Positions 59,138-64,000 of a DNA stretch of 64,000 nucleotides are shown piece after piece. The stretch comes from Methanoculleus formosensis (GTDB lineage Archaea > Halobacteriota > Methanomicrobia > Methanomicrobiales > Methanoculleaceae), in assembly GCF_025384765.1 (NCBI RefSeq), contig NZ_VHLL01000004.1, positions 62,001 through 126,000 of the forward strand. Direction: 5' to 3'. Each line of letters opens with the position of its first letter. Position 1 is the first letter of the stretch. The notes below the pieces were generated by a model. That model was not told where the DNA came from and did not search any database. It saw nothing but the letters and a program-made list of their open reading frames with translations. A program made the translations under genes and the position numbers.

Positions 59138-59275
59138 TATCTCCTGTCATTGTTGTTCATCCGTCATGAAGAATAGCCGCGCACCGCGAAAGTGGACGGG
59201 GATTGTAGACGGACAAGCCGGGGATAGGCAGACGGCATTCCTCCCCGCACCTGTTGGCCGGGGTCTCCTGCCTAT

Positions 59276-59769
59276 ATGAAGATGAACGGGAGGCCGGTAG
59301 AGACCTCCTCGACCGGGAAGCGGGGATCGATCGTGGTTTCCGGGAGAGAGAGGACGCCCGCGAGGGTATCGGCAGGGATCTCATCCATGAAGACCGGCGG
59401 GTTCTGCCGCATCCAGGCGATACCTTCGGGGGCAAACGAGACCGGGATCTGCCCTGCCGCGAGGTTCAGCCGGACCTCGGGGACGGGTCTTTTCAGGAGT
59501 TCCTCCCGGATCACATGGGCCGTGCCGAGCGTCGGGTGCCCGGCGAAGGGGACTTCATGCTCCGGCGTGAAGATACGGACGTCATAGGCACGGTCTTCTC
59601 CCTCGCCTGAGCGGACGAACGCGGTCTCGGAGAGGTGCATCTCCCGGGCAATCGCCTGCATGGCCGTATCGGAGAGGTCTCCCGCGTCCAGCACCACGGC
59701 GAGCGGGTTGCCGGCATACCTCCGCTCCGCGAAGACATCGACGATGTAGTAACTGCTGCCTATCTGCAG
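59276..59769 (-). pseudogene. 5' half of the second phzF-family gene
   Basis: Reads YYIVDVFAERRYAGNPLAVV, LHLSETAF-type active-site region as HLSETAFVRSGEG, FTPEHEVPFAGHPTLGTAHV, and ends VEEVSTGLPFIF before the IS. No ATG stands before the conserved N-terminus; CTG at 59769 is the nearest candidate, so the start may also be damaged. The gene joins the half at 57304-57694. Confidence 0.8.
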
Positions 59770-59842
59770 ATCGTCCGTTCTGCCGGAGGATAACGCTTGC
59801 GTCTCCGGGGATCGCCGGATCTAAAAAAGGGCGGAGTCGCCG

Positions 59843-61417
59843 TCAGGCGGCCCCGGCCGACTCCTCCACGGCCACCTCGTGGCGGTCGAGCACCAACCCG
59901 ACCGCCAGTGCGGCTATCGAGAGGGGGAGAGCGACGACGAGCGGATCCACGGCCTGCCACGGCATCGGAAGGATCGCCGGCACACCGAAGAGGAGGTTCG
60001 AGAGCCCGAGCGCCTCCGACTCCTTGACGTGGACGAAGGCCGTCCATACGAACCAGGCGGCCGCTCCGGCGACCAGGCTCAACTTTGCCGCGAGGAGCGA
60101 CGGCCGGCTGCTGTAGACGGCGTGAGCGTAGGCCGGCAGGAACGCCGAGGCGCAGAGGCCCATGAACATCGCGGTCGCCCGCGCGATGATGCTGCCGGGC
60201 ATGATGAAAGCCAGGATGACGCTCACGACGATCATGACGACGGTCGCGACCTGGATCCTCTTCATCGACGCCCCCCGGGAACCGCTTCGCATCATATCGA
60301 ACCCGAGCGACGTTCCCATGGCGTGGAGGAGGGAACTGAGCGTGGACATCGCGGCGGCGAGGAGCGTCAGCATGAAGATGACGATGAAGATCTCCGGCAT
60401 CGACGCGTTGATGAAGTTCGGTATGATCGTGTCGATGTTGCCGCCGGTAGCCGCCGCAAGGGCGATCACGCCGTCTGTCCGGTAGAAGTAGACGTTCGTG
60501 AGCGCGCCGACCGTGAAGGCGACCCCGGTCATCATCAGGATAAACGGCCCCCCGACCAGGACCGCCCGGTTCAGCGACCGGTCGTCTTTGACGGTCATGA
60601 ACCGGACGACGAGCTGGGGCTGAGCCAGCACCCCGATCCCGACCCCGAGGACGAGCGTCGTCACCAGCGTGAGCCAGATCGGCGACCCGAGCGCCGGCAT
60701 GGACGCCCACCCGGTCATCCCCCCGGCGGCGAGCGCCTCCGGGACGAGGTCCGACATCGCGGCAAGGGCGGTGTGCGCCTCGATGACCCCCCCGAGCTGG
60801 ACGTAGGTGAGCGCGAGGAGGATGGTCATCCCGACGAGCATGATCCCGCCCTGCAGGGCATCCGTGTACATGACGGCGATCAGCCCGCCCAGCACCACGT
60901 AGAGGGCGACGACCGCGGCAAACGCGATGAGCGCGGTGGTATAGGGGATCTGGAGCGTGCTCGTGATGAACTGGGCGCCGCCGATCAGGATCGCCGCCGT
61001 GTAGAGCGGCATGCTGACGACGATGACGATCCCTGCGGCGTAGCGCATGAACGACGACCCATAGCACTTCCCCATCAGGTCGGGGAAGGTGACGGCCTGA
61101 AGTCTGCTCCCGATGCTGCGCGTCTTCTTCCCGAAGACGACGAACGCGATGAAGATGCCGAGCCCGATGTTGAGGACGGTCAGCCAGATCATCCCCATGC
61201 CGAGCTGCGCCGCAACCCCGCCGAACCCGACGATGGCGGAGGTGCTGATGAAGGTCGCGCCGTAGGAGAGGGCGAGGACGACGGGGTTGACCTTCCTGCC
61301 GGCGACCATGTAATCATCGCTCTCTTTCGTCTGCCGGTAGCCGAGATAGCCGAGGGCGATGGTGGCGGCGAGGTAGACCAGCGTTATGGCGACGAAGATG
61401 CCCGTATCAACTGCCAT
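59843..61417 (-). CDS. Sodium:solute symporter (SSS family)
   Basis: A 524-aa membrane protein with about 13 helices. Family features: DDYMVAGRKVNPVVLALSYG and TFISTSAIVGFGG at the start (Na+ site), ALYVVLGGLIAVMYTDALQG in the middle, LTLLAAAMSTLSSLLHAMGT with the conserved Ser/Thr of the second Na+ site. The solute is unknown; relatives carry proline, acetate or pantothenate. It overlaps its small accessory protein gene by 11 nt. Confidence 0.9.
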   Translation of the reverse strand: MAVDTGIFVAITLVYLAATIALGYLGYRQTKESDDYMVAGRKVNPVVLALSYGATFISTSAIVGFGGVAAQLGMGMIWLTVLNIGLGIFIAFVVFGKKTRSIGSRLQAVTFPDLMGKCYGSSFMRYAAGIVIVVSMPLYTAAILIGGAQFITSTLQIPYTTALIAFAAVVALYVVLGGLIAVMYTDALQGGIMLVGMTILLALTYVQLGGVIEAHTALAAMSDLVPEALAAGGMTGWASMPALGSPIWLTLVTTLVLGVGIGVLAQPQLVVRFMTVKDDRSLNRAVLVGGPFILMMTGVAFTVGALTNVYFYRTDGVIALAAATGGNIDTIIPNFINASMPEIFIVIFMLTLLAAAMSTLSSLLHAMGTSLGFDMMRSGSRGASMKRIQVATVVMIVVSVILAFIMPGSIIARATAMFMGLCASAFLPAYAHAVYSSRPSLLAAKLSLVAGAAAWFVWTAFVHVKESEALGLSNLLFGVPAILPMPWQAVDPLVVALPLSIAALAVGLVLDRHEVAVEESAGAA

Positions 61418-61535
61418 CCCGCTGCTCCTCTGCGCCGTTATTCCAGTTCAACAGGCCGTACACTAAGCATGCGATCGTGAAGCCGAGCGCAAGCAGATAT
61501 CCAATCCAGATTGCGGGATCAGGAATGCCGAACAT
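61407..61535 (-). CDS. Symporter small accessory protein (42 aa)
   Basis: A 42-aa single-helix protein, MFGIPDPAIWIGYLLALGFT, IACLVYGLLNWNN, with a short polar tail. It lies directly upstream of the SSS gene and overlaps it by 11 nt. Small proteins of this kind (opening MFGI-x-D-P) accompany SSS symporters in methanogens and bacteria and are probably structural partners. It is missed by common size filters. Confidence 0.8.
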   Translation of the reverse strand: MFGIPDPAIWIGYLLALGFTIACLVYGLLNWNNGAEEQRDGS

Positions 61536-61551
61536 GAGAGACCACCTGACG

Positions 61552-61571
61552 GTAACGGAAAAGACCGTTAC
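61552..61571. promoter_or_regulatory. GTAACGG-N6-CCGTTAC palindrome before the symporter operon
   Basis: A perfect 7-bp inverted repeat with a 6-bp spacer, centred 26 bp upstream of the ATG at 61535. Two-fold symmetry over 20 bp fits a dimeric repressor site; a hairpin in the mRNA leader is the alternative. Confidence 0.55.
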
Positions 61572-61939
61572 ATTACACGGGAACGCAGCAAAAGGGCCGG
61601 TTCCCTACCTAAAGAAGAATGCGCACCGCACCGACGTGCGGTTCTGCGCAAGAGCGCGGTTGCAGGACTCTAAATCGTTGCCAATCATGAGTGCCTGAAT
61701 AGCATCTCGATTCATTGTATATATACTATACGATGAGAAACGCCGTTCCGGGCAGAGAAGAGGTGCGGTACTTTCGATTCGTCTCCGATCGGCGTTCCGT
61801 CGGGTTACGGGCTCGTGTGATGGCGGCAGGCCGCACTCCCGCGACTTCCCAGAACGGTGATATGCACGGACGGCGTACCGGATGTTGTTTCCGGATGAGC
61901 CACCCCTGAAGGGCTCGTCGGGTCGCACGGCGGTGGATC
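61572..61939. other. 368-bp divergent intergenic region
   Basis: It holds a symmetric TATA stretch, GTATATATACTATAC (61717-61731), able to serve the symporter operon leftward or the membrane protein rightward, each with a long leader. An open frame from 61734 (plus) lacks a ribosome-binding site and family features. No gene is claimed. Confidence 0.4.
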
Positions 61940-62899
61940 ATGGACGGTACGGCAGGGATCGTTTCGGCGGCGCTGGGCCTCTCGCTCGAACTCCTGGTTC
62001 GGACGGTCCCGATCGTCGTCGCCGGGGTGCTGATCGCCGAGATCCTGATCGCCCTCAAGATCACCGACAGGATAGCGAGCGTCGCCTACCCGGTCACGAC
62101 CTTCTCCCACCTCCCCCACGAGTGCGGGGCGAGTTTCCTCCTGGCGTTCATATCGCCGCAGGCGGCGGACGCGATGCTCGTCGACTACTACCACAAGGGG
62201 ACGATAGGGAGGAGCGAACTCATTATCGCGGCGCTCATCAACTCCTTCCCGTCCGTCGTGATGCACTGGCGCTACCTCGTCCCGGTCTATCTGCCGCTGC
62301 TCGGGGTCTTTGGCCTGATCTACTTCGCCGTCCTGATGGGGATCGGGTTCCTCAAGACCGGGATCGTCATGGTGGCCGGGAGGGTGCTCCTCCATCCGCC
62401 GCCCGCGTCAGGGCCGCCGGAGAAGTCTTCCGGGCCGACCCTCTCCCTGAGAGAGGCCCTGCGGGCCTCGCTCGGACCGACCGCGAGAACCCTCCGCCGT
62501 ATCCTCGGGATCATGGTCCCGACGCTCGTCATCGTGGCGTTCCTGGTCGAGGCGGGCGTCTTCGACGCCGTCGCGGCGTACCTGGAGGGGGCGAGCCGGC
62601 TCTTCCCCATCCCGCCCGAGGGGCTCGCGATCATCGCCGCGAAGTTCGGGTCATACATCGCCGCGGCAAGCGTCGCATCCGCACTCCTCGCCGCGGGGGA
62701 TATGACCGGGAAGGATATCGTCATCACGCTCCTTGTGGCGAACCTGCTCACCAGCGTCGTCACCTACCTGCGGTGGCTCGGGTCGTTCTACATCGCGATC
62801 TTCGGGCCGAGGCGGGGCACCGAGATCATGCTCCTCTCGGTCACGCTCCAGGACGGCCTCCTCCTGGTGGCGATCTTCCTGCTGGCCTGGTTCTGGTAA
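61940..62899 (+). CDS. Nucleoside-recognition (gate) domain membrane protein
   Basis: A 319-aa protein with about eight to nine helices and two gate-type repeats. Characteristic residues: TTFSHLPHECGASFLLAFIS in the first half and AIIAAKFGSYIAAASVASAL in the second, with LINSFPSVVMHWRYL between. The gate family includes SpmA/B and the core of FeoB and Cnt transporters; substrates are mostly unknown. An ATG at 61940 was taken; no clear Shine-Dalgarno is seen. Confidence 0.75.
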   Translation: MDGTAGIVSAALGLSLELLVRTVPIVVAGVLIAEILIALKITDRIASVAYPVTTFSHLPHECGASFLLAFISPQAADAMLVDYYHKGTIGRSELIIAALINSFPSVVMHWRYLVPVYLPLLGVFGLIYFAVLMGIGFLKTGIVMVAGRVLLHPPPASGPPEKSSGPTLSLREALRASLGPTARTLRRILGIMVPTLVIVAFLVEAGVFDAVAAYLEGASRLFPIPPEGLAIIAAKFGSYIAAASVASALLAAGDMTGKDIVITLLVANLLTSVVTYLRWLGSFYIAIFGPRRGTEIMLLSVTLQDGLLLVAIFLLAWFW

Positions 62900-63054
62900 G
62901 AGAGAGAGCACGGCCCCGGATGGGAGCCTCCGCCCGCACCCGGAGAGTATTCCGATTTTGCCGTCTTCGTGACTATTCTCACCGGTGTACCCGCGATGGG
63001 AAAATTATTTCATGGAGAAGGGATGAAGCCCGGAAAAAATCGGAGGGAGATATA

Positions 63055-63546
63055 ATGGCAGAAACACGTATCGTCGCTGAGTCGGGAAAGCAGGAGATCG
63101 TCATCTCACGGGAGTTCGACGCGCCGCCCGACCTCGTGTTCAGGGCATGCACGGATCCGGGGCTGGTATCGCAGTGGTGGGCGCCGGAGGGCATCACGAC
63201 CACGGTCGAGGAGATGGACGCGAAGCCCGGCGGCACGTGGCGCGTCACCCAGCGCGATGCCGAAGGCAACAAGTACGCGTTCCACGGCGTCTACCACGAG
63301 GTTACGCCGGAGCGGATCGTCGATACCATCGAGTACGAGACCATGCCGGGCCACGTCCTGCTCGAGACGGAGACGATCGAAGACCTCGGCGGCGGCAGGA
63401 CAAAGGTGACGGACCATCTGGTCTTCCAGTCGGTCGATGACCGCGACGGGATGCTCCAGTCGGGGATGGAGGAAGAGATGACCGGCCCCATGGAGCGCCT
63501 CGCCGGACTCCTGCAGTCGCTGAAACAGAAGGCGCCGGCGCGATAA
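63055..63546 (+). CDS. SRPBCC/AHSA1-family protein
   Basis: A 163-aa protein of the START/AHSA1 (activator of Hsp90-like) group: SREFDAPPDLVFRACTDPGL, VSQWWAPEGITTTVEEMDAK and GGTWRVTQ, with the closing helix MEERLAGLLQ-type segment read as GPMERLAGLLQSLKQ. These proteins bind small hydrophobic ligands in a helix-grip cavity. CGGAGGGAG precedes the ATG at 63055. The longer open frame to 61882 is the shadow of the membrane protein. A relative follows at 63712. Confidence 0.87.
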   Translation: MAETRIVAESGKQEIVISREFDAPPDLVFRACTDPGLVSQWWAPEGITTTVEEMDAKPGGTWRVTQRDAEGNKYAFHGVYHEVTPERIVDTIEYETMPGHVLLETETIEDLGGGRTKVTDHLVFQSVDDRDGMLQSGMEEEMTGPMERLAGLLQSLKQKAPAR

Positions 63547-63711
63547 GTGCGGAGCAGCCGGCCTCAACCAGACGGATTTCCAGTCCTACCGCAGGACTCC
63601 AATTCCGGGCGGCCGCCCGGGGAGGATACCCACGGCCACCTCATCCCGGGCATCACCGATGGGTTAATAACCCCCCGACCGTCATAGGGGCATTCCTGAG
63701 GTGAATACGCC

Positions 63712-64000
63712 ATGGAAGAGGCACAGCAGATCAGGTCGGAGATCCTCGTCGAACGCGTCTTTGACGCACCGCGCGAACTCGTCTGGAAGGCGTGGACAGA
63801 GCCCGGGTATGTCAAACGCTGGTGGGGGGCGAAGGGCTTCACTGAGCCGGTCGTCAGGATCGACCTCCGCGAGGGGGGCAGGTACCTGTTTGGCATGCGA
63901 TCGCCCGAAGGCCAGGATTTCTGGAGCACGGGCGAGTACCGCGAGATCGCCCCCGCGGAACGGCTCGTCTTCACCGACTCGTTCTCGGACGCGGAAGGCA
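63712..64000 (+). CDS. SRPBCC/AHSA1-family protein, 5' part (runs off the window)
   Basis: The first 96 codons read [40 protein letters not shown] and [20 protein letters not shown], a second AHSA1-like protein. GAGGTGA precedes the ATG at 63712. It is on the same strand as its paralogue with a 165-bp spacer, so the pair arose by duplication or forms an operon. The 3' end lies outside the window. Confidence 0.85.
   Translation, partial: MEEAQQIRSEILVERVFDAPRELVWKAWTEPGYVKRWWGAKGFTEPVVRIDLREGGRYLFGMRSPEGQDFWSTGEYREIAPAERLVFTDSFSDAEG

Larger units (their letters stand above)
57695..59275 (-). mobile_element. IS605-type, TnpB-only insertion element in phzF
   Basis: The element is bounded by the two phzF halves. 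In the tnpB direction its left end follows chromosomal TTCAT (59280-59276) and begins ATAGGCAGG; its right end finishes TTGACCAT before CGTCCCG. A perfect hairpin (57706-57725) lies by the right end. There is no terminal inverted repeat and no target duplication, typical of IS200/IS605. No tnpA is present, so it would need a transposase in trans. Exact ends are uncertain by 2-3 bases because of a shared AT. Confidence 0.8.

Noticed and set aside
61882-63546. A 554-codon plus-strand frame suggesting a fused large protein
   Set aside because: Its first two-thirds are the other-frame shadow of the gate-domain gene; only the part from 63055 is real.

Overview
The window comes from a high-GC hydrogenotrophic methanogen, most likely of the order Methanomicrobiales (Methanoculleus-like). 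The taxonomic placement is inferred from gene content: formylmethanofuran dehydrogenase, an Eha-type energy-converting [NiFe] hydrogenase, HypD, abundant PAS sensor proteins, and archaeal TATA boxes that often sit about 25 nt before a leaderless start codon.

Layout. 0-4 kb: start of a TreT-like glycosyltransferase (off the left edge), two tandem FAD/Rieske oxidoreductases, a MITE-like repeat and a DUF1922 zinc ribbon. 4.2-15.4 kb: one tightly overlapped minus-strand operon with the membrane and catalytic subunits of an Eha hydrogenase, a four-cluster polyferredoxin, FwdD-B-A-C and a 49-aa zinc-ribbon protein. This joins H2-driven ferredoxin reduction to the first step of CO2 reduction. 15.6-22.4 kb: a defence-like accessory island next to tRNA-Leu, holding a TPR/cold-shock-like protein, an HhH-GPD-like protein, a CARF-like regulator, a PIN toxin-antitoxin pair, a type II R-M remnant and a Panacea/PIN pair. 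22.4-28.8 kb: OsmC, a DUF1638-GAF-histidine kinase, a UroD/MtaA-like protein, a corrinoid-binding protein and a PAS/GAF sensor. This looks like a corrinoid-linked signalling module. 29-34 kb: TrkH, a 26-aa Lys-rich protein, a PAPS-reductase-family protein overlapping hisH, and a second copy of the MITE-like repeat. 34-38.6 kb: an acyl-CoA synthetase with an N-terminal RHH domain, an SDR, a small zinc-finger protein, an MNT-HEPN toxin-antitoxin pair and an encapsulin-type ferritin. 38.8-44.3 kb: a 5'-nucleotidase-like phosphoesterase, a DUF1538 membrane protein with a tandem PII-like protein, a flavoprotein and an FKBP. 44.3-52 kb: degenerate repeats, an hsdS remnant, tRNA-Thr, a TIM-barrel isomerase, a helical-repeat protein, a radical SAM protein, hypD, tRNA-Arg and a complete type II R-M system. 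52-64 kb: a PAS sensor with an ErcA-like Fe-alcohol dehydrogenase, a decayed transglutaminase, a secreted PEGA-like protein, an intact phzF, a second phzF split by a TnpB-only IS element, a sodium:solute symporter with its small accessory protein, a gate-domain membrane protein and two SRPBCC proteins.

How it works together. The Eha-Fwd operon is the metabolic core; hypD serves its NiFe maturation. Most other genes are sensory, transport or defence. All three tRNA genes adjoin defence genes or remnants. Function calls rest on motifs and context read by eye, with no database search. Start codons were chosen by Shine-Dalgarno sequence, TATA spacing and gene overlap.
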